A stretch of 64,000 nucleotides of DNA from Rosellinia necatrix. Taxonomy: Eukaryota; Ascomycota; Sordariomycetes; Xylariales; Xylariaceae. The notes beneath the pieces are model-generated. The model was not told where the DNA came from. It saw only the letters and a program-made list of their open reading frames with translations, and made no database searches. Positions 51,124 through 61,574 of the stretch are shown here, one piece after another (positions within the stretch are counted from its first letter, which is position 1; the number at the start of each line of letters is the position of its first letter). The DNA is taken from assembly GCA_021209875.1 (NCBI GenBank), contig JAGYVD010000004.1:1612001-1676000 (forward strand), given 5' to 3'. Both the position numbers and the translations under genes were made by a program.

Positions 51124-52428
51124 ATGGCGCCCCGATCGAGCAAGCACCGGAGTCGCTACGATGACCCGTACACATTCGACGATCCATACATCCGCTCTCC
51201 GCCCACGGCTCACAACCCGCCCGCCTACGAATATATCGGCACGGACGAGCCTCTATCGCCCCGTCGCTTCCCGTCCCCGCCCCGCCACGCCTTCTCCCCG
51301 GACCATGAGCACGGCCGGCGGCATGCTCGCACCACCAGCCCGCCACGGCATTCCAGACACGAGGGCGCGAGGGGATATACCCCGCCGCCGCCCCATGCAT
51401 CACGTCATTCCTCACCCCGCTCTAAAGACATGGCCCGAGACCGAGACCGGGATCGAGATCACGATCGTGACAGCGGCCGCGATCGAGACAGAGGAAGACA
51501 CCACGACGGCGGTGGCGGCGGTGGTGGTGGCGGCGGGAAACAATCGAAGGTGAAGCACCGCTACCAGGACTTCGCCGAGCAGAACCCGAAGCTGCAGAAG
51601 TACGGCAAGCAGGGGCTGTCGTGGCTCACCGAAGCGGCCGCCCTGTACGCGGCGCAGCAGCAAGAGCAGCAGCAGTCCGGCAAGGGAGGCGGAGGCGGCG
51701 GCGGCGGCGGCGGCGGGGGAGACGGCCATGGTCTGCGTAGCCGATCCGTAGACCGCGGCGACCGACCCCGAAGACACCACAGCCACAGGCGACATTCCCC
51801 CGTATCGTCGCGGTCTCCTTCGCCGCCGCGGAGGCGACATTCCACGCGCCACGGTGACCGCAGCCGAGGTCACAGTCATGACCGCGACCACGACCGCGAC
51901 TACGACCACGACCATCATCACGACAACAACCACCATCATCACCACCGCCGCCGTCATCACAGCGCCTCCCCGCCCCCGCGCACGCGCGACCCGGACTCGT
52001 ACGCGTCCCCGCGCCACCACGCCTCGGACCGCGGGCGCGACCGGCGCCGCTCGCACCACAGGCGCGACTCGACCTCGCGCAGCCCGTCGCCGTCACTGTC
52101 CCCGCGGCGCTCGCGACGCACGAGCACGGTCCCGCCGCCGCCGTCCAAGGCCGTGTCGGACCGGTGGCAGATGGCGGCGCGGGCGGCCCTCGAGGCGGGC
52201 GGGCTCACGGCGTTCCGGCTGCGCAAGGAACCCGGGAGCTGGTCCGGCCGCAAGGCGGCCCGCGTCGCCACCGCCGCCCTCGGCGCCGCCGCCGTCGACG
52301 CCTTCATGGACCAGGACCCCCGCGGCGCCCGCGGCGGCGGCGTCCGCGGCATGGCCGAGAACGCCATCAGCGGCTTCATCGCCTCCCAGATCATGGGCTC
52401 CAAGGGGCCCAAGCGCAGGAGCCGCTGA
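51124..52428 (+). CDS. Fungal-specific low-complexity protein (RD/H/G-rich) with conserved C-terminal domain
   Basis: Single exon, 434 aa. The N-terminus is rich in Ser, Pro, Arg and Tyr (SPRRFPSPPRHAF). Next come an RDRDRDRDHDRD tract and a run of 11 glycines. A short conserved-looking segment follows (KVKHRYQDFAEQNPKLQKYG then LSWLTEAAALYAAQ), then Gln and a second Gly run. Next are a His/Asp/Arg-rich stretch (DHDHHHDNNHHHHHRRRHH) and SR-type repeats. The C-terminal 90 residues are different: WQMAARAALEAGGLTAFRLR, GRKAARVATAALGAAAVDAF and MAENAISGFIASQIMG. These small-residue helices resemble glycine-zipper-like segments found in fungal proteins of unknown function. Function unknown; nuclear or membrane-associated are both possible. 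The ORF is uninterrupted despite the repeats, supporting a real gene. Confidence 0.7.
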   Translation: MAPRSSKHRSRYDDPYTFDDPYIRSPPTAHNPPAYEYIGTDEPLSPRRFPSPPRHAFSPDHEHGRRHARTTSPPRHSRHEGARGYTPPPPHASRHSSPRSKDMARDRDRDRDHDRDSGRDRDRGRHHDGGGGGGGGGGKQSKVKHRYQDFAEQNPKLQKYGKQGLSWLTEAAALYAAQQQEQQQSGKGGGGGGGGGGGGDGHGLRSRSVDRGDRPRRHHSHRRHSPVSSRSPSPPRRRHSTRHGDRSRGHSHDRDHDRDYDHDHHHDNNHHHHHRRRHHSASPPPRTRDPDSYASPRHHASDRGRDRRRSHHRRDSTSRSPSPSLSPRRSRRTSTVPPPPSKAVSDRWQMAARAALEAGGLTAFRLRKEPGSWSGRKAARVATAALGAAAVDAFMDQDPRGARGGGVRGMAENAISGFIASQIMGSKGPKRRSR

Positions 52429-53533
52429 CGCTGATGCTGACGCTGACGCTGAAGCCCGGACGTCCGAACTTACCCTATTTTCTCCCGCCTGAGCTCTGGA
52501 TTCCTGTGAAAAAAGGGAGGGCGGTTTCGGTCGCCCTCTCCTTCACGTCTTGATTTGTCGTTTTCTTCATCCTGTTTTTCTTTTTCTTTTTTTTTTTCGG
52601 GAAGTAGGCGGAATAAAAGTTGGGTTTGATTCCCCATTCAGCAGATTCGGCCATCGAATCTTTTGATATCTCTTCTCTACTCTTGTACTTTGTCAAGCGA
52701 GCAACTGCGTGTTTTTTTTTTTTTCTTCGGTTCGGGGCTAGATAATGGAGGCTGGGGCACGAATATGGATGAATGCCGGCAACAGAGGGTAACATAGAGA
52801 GACAGGGTCACGATTTTTTTTTTCGAATGGTTTAGGTTTACCACGTGGTAATGAGAATAGGCTACTTACTACCGAGTTTACGTTGAGCACGCCAGGGGTA
52901 GATAACGGTCATTACAGAAATGCTCGGGATGAGTCCCGGCAGCACCGTCTCACGACCCCGATTATTCGGTCGGTTTTAGATTGATTGTATGTATTACCCC
53001 TCCTCATAGGCATTAGAATACGCATGGCGCTAGAGATAGGAGCCGCAGGCACGCACCCTGCTCGAAAAAATCGCGATGAATTCTACAACCGATATACATT
53101 CTGCTCGCCGCTCGTATTACTGTCCCTTCATTCTCGGGGTGAAAACATTGTGGCTCTTTTTCCCGCCCCCATGCCGGCAAATGCTAATTCTATCTATGGG
53201 CCGAGATGACGAATTCCACATCTTCCTCTTTTTCTATCAGTCTATGACAAGCCTTGCAATTTTCCGACGCCAAACCGTAATTTTGACAGGGTCATAGGAA
53301 AAATCTAGTCGTGTGTGCAAGTGGCATCGAGGTAACGACTCCGGAATAGTACGACGGATTTTATCCCGAGAGGTCGATACCCGCGATGATGGCCGGGATT
53401 TGGTTTACCTCAACCTGGCCTCCTCCGTGTCTCTGCTCCCTATTTGTGATCAGTTGTGTTCCGACGCAATATTGTGGATACTATAGCATAAGTTAGCGAA
53501 ATCACTGGTGCGGCAAGTTATGCTCAGGCAGCT
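52429..53533. other. Convergent intergenic region
   Basis: T runs (52582-52598, 52711-52724, 52815-52823) and stop-rich frames. No gene recognised. Confidence 0.5.
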
Positions 53534-56376
53534 TTACCTGATATCCTCGCGGTTATCCGGGTTATGAGGCGCATCAGAAGTCAATAATAAAGAAGCAGGG
53601 TTGGTATTTTGCGGAAGGGCGTTGCTCGAGATTTCAACCTTCACCGACGTACTAACGCCTGCATCATTGACGGGGCCGTTGCTCAGCTTGATAGTTCCGT
53701 TAGGAACTTCCGTGGAGTGGGTTGTTGCCTTACTGCCCCGTAGCTCATCAAGGTGGTCGAAGTAGCCTTCAGGGACGGCTGTCTGGTACTTGCCACAGAA
53801 CACGCCAACTTCGAACTCATTAACGCCACCCTTCGGTGCGGCCTCAGCACATGCCTGCTTCAAATCATCAAGGTCTTGGTAAATTAGGTCATCCGCCCCG
53901 ATTAATTGTGCGATGTCTGCTCGAGTCTATGCATTATCTGAAATCAGCGCGCTGACACCCAACAACTCTGAAGGGAGCTTGGGGGTTCCTCGGGTGGATA
54001 TGGGGCTCATAGCTTACCTTCTCATGTGCGATCATCTCCTGGGGTGATGCAAGATCGATACCATACTATGATTAATTAGCACAGTAATGCCAAGTTGCTG
54101 TAGAATGGCATACGATGTGTGGGTATAAGAGAGGCGGCGCACAGCTAGCGAAGTAGACCTTGACAGCACCCGCTTCACGCGCCATGTTAACGATCTCCCT
54201 TGATGTTGTGCCGCGAACTTTAGGTACACTAGTTAGCTTTCATCAAACACCTTCAGATCAGTGGCGGAAATGCCACGCACTTACCGATAGAATCGTCTAC
54301 GAGGCAGACGGTTCGTCCCTTAAATTCCGATTCAATGGCCGAAAGTTTGCGACGAACGCTCTTTTGGCGAAGCTTCTGGCCTGGTAAAATGAACGTGCGG
54401 AATACGTATCTGTTCTTGATAAAAGCGTTGGATAGCGGGATTTTGAGCCGCTCAGATACCACCGCGGCGGATGTGTTAGAGGTTTCCGGAACTGGAATGA
54501 TGACGTCTATTCCGCGGACTCCCTCATCTCCGATGGTTTCGCGAATTTTGTCTGCAAGTTTTACTCCCATATTTTGCCTACTCTTGTGAATACTGATTGA
54601 ATCAGACTATAATCATCATGGTTAGTAAGAACAAACCTGACTAGTCTAGCCTTAAGGCATCTGATCGCAATACCGAAATGATCTCTGGTTGCTAGTAATA
54701 AGGGGTGATCAATTAAAAGGGAAATATCAAGGGACATACGACTGAATCTGGCCTGGCAAAATAAACATATCTACGGAGCCATTAGGTTAGTACATTGACC
54801 TTATCATGTGCCGATAGAGAGTTAAAGTGTAGGGGGATATTGTTCAACACATCCCACCTGGTTCACCTTTGGTTGTATCGGCAACTAATGAGGATCGATC
54901 GAGGCTTGACTTACTCAAATATATCGGGCGTATAACTTTTCCTCTCAACAACCTGTTTAAACTCGGCTTTCCCACCTTTTTGGATAAAGACGGCTTCACC
55001 AGGTAGTATATCTCTATAGTCCTTGAACCCTAGTTGACGTAGAGCGATACTTTCGGACGCAATCATATAGTCCGTCGCGCCACGTATGGTGGTAGAAGGC
55101 CGTGTACCGATAAGAAGCGGGCGGATGCCATGAGCGTCTCTGAAAGCCAGAACTATGATGCCAGTCAGTTACTCCCATCTGAGACTCCCGTCCGAGTCAG
55201 AACGCGAGAGGTTGTAGACATGTATAACATGGTCACGGGGATACAATATAGAGGACAAGGTTGGCTCTTTGTATGTGCGTACTACCATTACGTGGCGTGA
55301 TATTAAATGGTTACTTACTGCCAAAGCCAGCAATCATGCCGGTAGCGGCCCACGCGCCTTGGCATTTCTGGTATGTTTGGGTGAGGGAACGGAAAATGTC
55401 CTCGACGTTGACTCTGGCCTTGCCTGTATCGTTCAGTGCATTGGCGAAGATATTAAGCATAAGCTCACTATCAGAGTCCGTGTTCACATGGCGGTGGGCT
55501 TCCTCATCGAGGTATCTCCGTAATTCGGGAGCATTGATCAGATTCCCATTGTGGGCGAGGCTATGGGCGCGTAGACGTCAGCCAGGTCAAGGTAGTTGCC
55601 TGGTGTAGAGTGGAAATGGGAGTGCTAAAGGACGCAATGGGGGAGGGGGAAGGGAGAGGAGGTTGTGTACACATACCAGATACCGTAAGGGCTGTTGCAG
55701 TAGAACGGTTGGCTTTCGGCGCTCTAGGGCAAAGGGCTGTCAGAGTAAGGCCGCCAAGGGGGCATGGCCGGTTTCCATGCAAATGAGAAGACGGTAGCAG
55801 CGAAACAAAAAATGTATATAGTACAGGATGTAGGCATCCGAAGCGGTATCACTCCGTCGTTCATGAAATGGATGAAATGGAGTGGGAAGGGGGTGACGCA
55901 CCGAGGAAGTGCCAGCGGTCGGATACCGAAGATGGCCGATACCCCTAGGAAGCACGGAAGTTAGTGGACCAAATCAAACCCGAGGCCATGCCACGTGGGC
56001 TCAAAAATGTACCAATGAGTTCGATCTCGAGACGGATAGAGGCAGGAATGAAGCCATACGAGAGCTGCAGCTTACATATAACCCGGAAGATCAGCCACTC
56101 GCGTTCCCTCCTGGAAAACCTTGGCGGCCATGCCGTTCCCTAAGCCGAGTTTTAACATCCGGACAATGCCTCGCACGACGAAGCGACAGTGAGCTGGGCG
56201 AAGAGACGGGCAGACAAACCCTTGCATTGGAACACACGCCCCTTCGCGCCGCAGGTTGCGATACCACAGGCATCCTGACCACGGTGTTGGAGGTAGAAGA
56301 GCGACTCGAAGAGAAGATGCGACGCCTCGGCGTGCGACTCGGTGTCGGCGAGGAGAAGGCCTACGACACCACACAT
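53534..56376 (-). CDS. ADE4: Amidophosphoribosyltransferase (glutamine PRPP amidotransferase)
   Basis: It catalyses the first committed step of purine synthesis: PRPP plus glutamine to 5-phosphoribosylamine. Eleven minus-strand exons: 56376-56220, 56139-56076, 55944-55902, 55723-55677, 55560-55319, 55152-54915, 54770-54740, 54606-54285, 54217-54114, 54065-54018 and 53926-53534. Phases agree at every junction and total about 562 aa. The protein starts [11 protein letters not shown]; the start is fixed because Cys2 is the N-terminal nucleophile. Further marks are [37 protein letters not shown] and [15 protein letters not shown] in the glutaminase domain. [13 protein letters not shown], the PRPP site [17 protein letters not shown], and [21 protein letters not shown] lie in the phosphoribosyltransferase domain. 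The C-terminal about 60 residues are a low-complexity fungal extension. Exon 7 is only 31 nt. Frequent short introns make the gene hard to see as ORFs. Confidence 0.95.
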
Positions 56377-58598
56377 CCTGGGCGTGTTCCTTGGACAGGG
56401 CGTTAGAGCAGCGACGGGGATGCGATGTTGCAACTTGTGCGATGTTCCTCTACGACTAGGGGACGAGACCAACGGTGGGTGGAACCAGACTATATAATCG
56501 CTCCGGTGGTCGGCCGTCGGAGGGCACGGTGGATCGTGGGTTGGGTGATGCGGGACGTGGATGGGCGGTTTTGATGTATAGAATAGAATCGGCTGTTTAG
56601 ACACTGTGGATCATTGTTCTGCAAGAATAAGAACAGGCGACAACTTGCAAGTAGCGAAATAATGTCGGGCACACTATGGCCTAGTAGCCGACATGGAGTG
56701 AGAGCGGAGAGAAAGCACTTTAAATCTTAACCTTGGTACCTTACTTCTTTCTAAGTGCCTGGCAGCCTGGCAAACCTGGTAAGATTTTTTTTTTTTTTTT
56801 TGAGGGGCAATTTATTGACCAAATATACGTCGCAAATGGCGGGGCACATGGGTAGTCAATACCGAGCCTGCCGTTACCAATGCTTCCATGCAGAGATGCC
56901 ATCATCTTTCATGCGGGCAATGCGGGGTCCCCTGCAAGTACGTGCTGCACTATACCAGATATGGGTTAATAATCTCAAAGCCACGAGCGCCTTTTGTCTT
57001 ATCGTCTTATCGGCACCCTTAGTGAGATTCTGGATCTGGGTGGTACTGAAGATGAGATGGTGGGGTTGTTGTTTTAAATGGTTGCTATACCTCGTAAGTG
57101 AGCCACCGGATAGTTACGCGACAGCAACTGAAACAAAGGTCGAGCTAGTGTAAAAAAGAAAACCTAAGGCAGGCAAGGAAGTATCACCATGTGCGTTATT
57201 TAAAACACCGTGGTCACCCTGCCGGCACGCAAGACATTTAACCACCCTCGCGAAAATGACACGGCAAAATGAGGACTATCCTACTAAGAAGCCCGAAGGA
57301 ATTCCGGTTGATGGTGAGTCGGTGTTTGTTACACGCTGAGATGCCTGGATGGGGGGGGAGGGGTGGGGGGAGGCTTAATCACAGTTGATGACCGGATACC
57401 TAACTAACCCCCATTGACTTGGTTTCACACGCTACCTAGGAAACCAAGACCCCATGATAGGTTCATGAACACCCACCTGCTCTTTTAAGGTTACTCATAT
57501 CGACCTGCATCACTATTGCGGGACCTTGAGCTTACACTGGGCGGTGGGCACATAGGTACTCAAAGGTAAGGCCAATTTTAATCAATATTACTGCACCGAG
57601 GATAACCAGAGCAGCAGTCCTGTTAGAACAGTTAAGATGGGAAACTTGACAGCCGCCTCACCCGGAACTATTTAGTGGCCCCTTCTACACATTTTCATTT
57701 TTTTTTTTTGGTAAGCTAATAAGCCTACCTATGTCGCAGGTAATTTCTGTCATGATGTAGGTATAGATGACAACAATTTTAGAGCTCTGAATGACTGACC
57801 TTTTCAGGGACTTCTCTCCCGGCTCTACTACATATTGACTAGATGCTAGAGTCAGGGCCAAACAAGGTTTCCAAGGAAACTTACTAGCATTAGGTTCAAT
57901 CTCTGTAGAGTAAGTACCTAGTAGGCAAGGTACAGGTGGCTATGATTGAAATAAACTTCAAGCATGAGCAGACGGGATAAGGGATGGTGTACTTTAAGTA
58001 GCTGGGTACCATTATGAGGGCAGTGGGGCTCCTCTAGCAACCGGGACCAATTAGAAGAGCGCGGTTAGAAGTTGCCAAGCGTAAGGCTGGTATTCATGTG
58101 GAGCACCAAGTCGGTACTGTCCAACCGTCTTTTAACTTCCTCAAGAAGCTATCCCATTACATTAACATCAACTCCCGACCCTCAACCGCCCTCCTTCATG
58201 CTTCGCCTAGTGGTGAGCTGTTCCGATCAAACCGCTGGCTACTTTATTCATATATCTGCATTAGGCTAGCCTTCCGGTATTGCCCCTTGCACGGCGTCAG
58301 AATCACCTAGCCGGCGCTCGCACTTGTGTCCGGTCCGCCACGATCGCGGCTGAGGAATCAACCGCGTCCCCGCCCCGCCGTTTCGATCGCTGGTTTCGGT
58401 TACTAAGCATTGATTTTCTATCAGCTTCAGGCATCCTAACGGCAGTATTCAGTCGCGTCAGCGTACTCCGAGTTACCTACCTTTCCCCATCGGGGTTTAG
58501 TCGCGTCTTGGCATCAACAACGACGCCGACAGCAACAAGCCAAAGCTCGCCCGCCCGACCACGCAATCATCAGCCTCCTCTTATTTTCATTACACACG
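56377..58598. other. Divergent intergenic region ADE4 / TAF6
   Basis: About 2.2 kb. A T run lies at 56785-56801. The frame at 56755-57153 depends on that homopolymer and is not convincing. A possible short first exon (57255-57315, MTRQNEDYPTKKPEGIPVDG then GTGAGT) has no identifiable continuation. The last 300 bp are pyrimidine-rich, typical of the TAF6 leader. Confidence 0.45.
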
Positions 58599-60099
58599 AT
58601 GGCAAATACGCGAGAGCCACGTGCTCCTATGCAGGACACCGGCAACAAAGGAATTCCAGGTGAACACCGGCTCCTTTGGAACCCCGAAAACGTTCGAGAT
58701 GTAGCAGAATCCGTTGGTATCGCGACTTTGAGTGAGGAAGCGCTACGTACACTCTCACAAGATGTCGAGTACCGGATAGGGCAAGTCCTCGCAGAAGCTA
58801 CCCGGTTTATGCGTCTTGGGAAGCGCACTTCGATGACCGTTAGGGACGTGTCTCTTGCCTTGCGGGTACTTGACGTCGAACCGCTCTACGGGTACGATGC
58901 TACTAAACCGCTACGGTATGGCGAGGCGACAATGGGCCAGCCCTTTTTCTATATCGAAGATGAAGAGGCCGACTTCGAACGAGTCATCAACGGTGCTTTA
59001 CCCAAGGTCTCCCGTGATGGAAACTACACAGGTATGATCTGTCGCGCCCGAATTCTGTTGCCGATTTGACGATTGCTAACCGCTTTGCCTATTTGCAGTA
59101 CATTGGCTTGCTATCGAAGGCGTTCAGCCTACTGTTCCACAAAACCCAACATCTACTGAGGCACGATCACAAGACCTTTTACCCAAGGGCCCAGGTGCCA
59201 ACCCAGCCCTCGCCGCTCTCTCCGGGCACGACAATCCCAATTTCCGACCATCTGTTAAACACGCCGTCTCTCAAGAGCAGATTCTCTTTTTCGAGAAGGT
59301 ACAAGCCGCTTTACTGGATGACAATCCCGACCCCGAAGTTCATCGACTACGCCAGGCAGCTTTGGCCGCCGTCGTTGCTGAACCCGGCACTCATCAACTC
59401 ATGCCCTATTACGTCACCTTCATCTCTAATCAAGTTACACACTACCTCGATGATCTCTTTGTTTTGCGGCAGATGATGGAACTCACAAACGCTTTAATTT
59501 CCAACGCGTACATATTTGTCGATCCCTATGCCAGCGCGCTGTGCGCGCCCGTTTTGACATGCCTGCTCGGGCGACGGCTTGGGTCCGAGAGCGGAAGCGA
59601 TGCAGTCAAGGAACAGTACCAGCTTCGCGAGGTTGCCGCGTCCCTGATCGGGCAGCTCGCATCTAAATATTCTCCTTCTAACAAATTACTACGCCCCAAA
59701 CTTACCCGATCTTGCCTTAAGGCGTTCCTGAACCCTACCATGCCCCCACAGGTTTGGTATGGGGCGATCCTCGGCATCCTCGCCGCCGGTGGGCGCGAGG
59801 CCATTAAGGTTCTTGTGTTGCCAAATCTTAATGCATTCGATTCGACGATGCTCCAGCCCCTGCGAGAGAGGGGCGAGGCGAGCCGTGTCGACTTTGAGAT
59901 GGTGGTTGGTGGGATCCTGAAAGCGGCCCAAACGCTCGCAGATGAAGACATGATGATGGATGGCGTTAATGGGGACACCAGCGATCGCGAAGCAGCCCAG
60001 GTGAAAGAGTTCCTCGGTGACATTATCGGCGAGCGGGTTATCCGACTCGGCGACCATCGGGTCAACCAGGCCGTACTCGATGCCATGAACTTCCAATAG
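58599..60099 (+). CDS. TAF6: Transcription initiation factor TFIID (and SAGA) subunit TAF6
   Basis: Exons 58599-59031 and 59099-60099 give about 477 aa. The 67-bp intron has a GCTAAC branch point and splits a Val codon. The N-terminal histone-fold domain (about 25-100) includes [40 protein letters not shown] and [25 protein letters not shown], the H4-like TAF6 signature. The intron lies before [17 protein letters not shown], the conserved TAF6 linker. The C-terminal HEAT-repeat domain spans about 230-470 ([51 protein letters not shown]). TAF6 pairs with TAF9 in TFIID and SAGA in the nucleus. No defect is seen. Confidence 0.95.
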
Positions 60100-60771
60100 C
60101 GTCGAAACTTCATATTGACAGAGTATTTTGGATGCACAGATAGGAATGAATGGTCAGTTCCTCGCTGTGGAAAAGGGGTGAAGTTGGGCGAGGACAAAAG
60201 ATCGAGAGGGATATGTACTTTTTAATACCTTTGCCTGTTTCTCAGGGCAATGGTCGGCGTTCGGTCAATACCCCTTCTGGTCATATAAATGGCGTTAGGA
60301 TTGAATTTCAAAAGGAGTCGGGGGAAATGGCATGCACAACATCACTTAACCCAGCTCAGAAGGTATCGATTACGGGGGGACCTCTGAGCGAGAGCGAGAT
60401 TACAGTTTAGGAAGGTATTGGAACTTTTTTTTTTTTTTGAGACAGATGAAATGTACAGGTGTTCGTATTGTAATTCATGCACAGGACCTATGAGCTCGCC
60501 TACGTCTCCCATGACCCAAAATGGCAAAATAGCAAAATCCGACGCCTGTTTGTAGCCTTTGGCCTAATGCACAGACACACCATCACATACAGTTGTCACT
60601 CTTCGCCTCTCCTGCCCGATAGGGCCTCGCACCATCACAATAAGTTTGCTCTTTGGTTCTTTTCTTCTTTTCTTTCCTTTATACGCCAGGACGTCCCCTC
60701 TCCCCTCGTCCGGTCGATGAGAACCAGGTGCGTGCGCGCGGTGGGATGGGGGGAGGAAGCGGCGGCGGGTC
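60100..60771. other. Convergent intergenic region TAF6 / SDH3
   Basis: A T run at 60424-60438. No gene recognised. Confidence 0.5.
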
Positions 60772-61574
60772 CTACAGGAGGAAGGCCATGCCGAGGCCGG
60801 CGACGAGGCTGGCGCCCCAGACGGCCCAGTTGCCGGCGCGGATCTGGGGGCGGGCGAAGCCGGCGGCGAGGTCCCAGGCGAGGTGGCGGGCGCCGTTGAG
60901 GAAGTGGAAGGCGAAGGGCCAGGCGAGCAGGAACTTGAGCCCGGCGGCGACGGCGAAGGGGAGGGCGGCGGCGGCGGCGACGAGGGAGGCCGACTCGAGG
61001 TGCCAGCCGGCCAGGGGCGCGGCCACGTACGCGATCGAGAACCCGTACAGCCCGGCCGCGAACCCGCCCCCCGTGATCCGCGTCCACACCGACGCCGAGA
61101 ACCACGTCTGCGCCGGGTCGTACGCGCCCAGATGCGGCGAGACCGGCCGCTGCCGCCGCTGCGCCGCGAGCTGCGCCGACGCCTCGGCCGGGGTCACCTT
61201 CGTGGTCGACACGGGGCTGACGGCGGCGGCGGCGGCGGCGCTGGGGTTAGTGGTTTGCTTGGTGGGTGGATGGGTGCGAGGGAGGAGGAGGTGGGCGTAC
61301 CGGGCTTGGAGACTGGCGAACATCAGGCGGGGGATGTTTTGGGAGACGGCATTGGGCCGTGCGACTGGGAGCAGGGTTGAGATGTTAGTATGGGTTGTTA
61401 TAGCTATTCTCCCCTCCCCCCTTCCCCTTCTCGTGGGCATATGGCTCTGTAGGCATGCGATGTGTTGGCCCCGGATCTGAGAAGGAGCCTCATTCTAAGC
61501 CGCAACGGCTCGATGCACTAAAAAGCTCGCATACCTTGCTGCAGCGCCCGGATGCCAACTCTTTGTGTGCTCAT
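60772..61574 (-). CDS. SDH3: Succinate dehydrogenase cytochrome b560 subunit (complex II membrane anchor)
   Basis: Exons 61574-61535 and 61364-60772 (minus strand) give about 210 aa; the 170-bp intron splits a Val codon. The N-terminus (MSTQRVGIRALQQ, VARPNAVSQN) is a mitochondrial presequence. Family marks are RPVSPHLGAYDPAQTWFSAS, WTRITGGGFAAGLYGF (quinone-site Ser/Arg region) and HFLNGARHLAWDLAAGFARP (conserved His-x-x-x-Gly-x-Arg-His-x-x-x-Asp, heme-ligand region). Three membrane helices lie at about residues 113-135, 142-165 and 188-210. It anchors SDH1/SDH2 in the inner membrane and forms the ubiquinone and heme b site with SDH4. An Ala tract (about 55-62) in the linker is unusual but harmless. 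It converges on TAF6. Confidence 0.93.

Noticed and set aside
56755..57153. 132-codon plus-strand frame with a Phe run
   Set aside because: Depends on a poly-T homopolymer and resembles nothing known.
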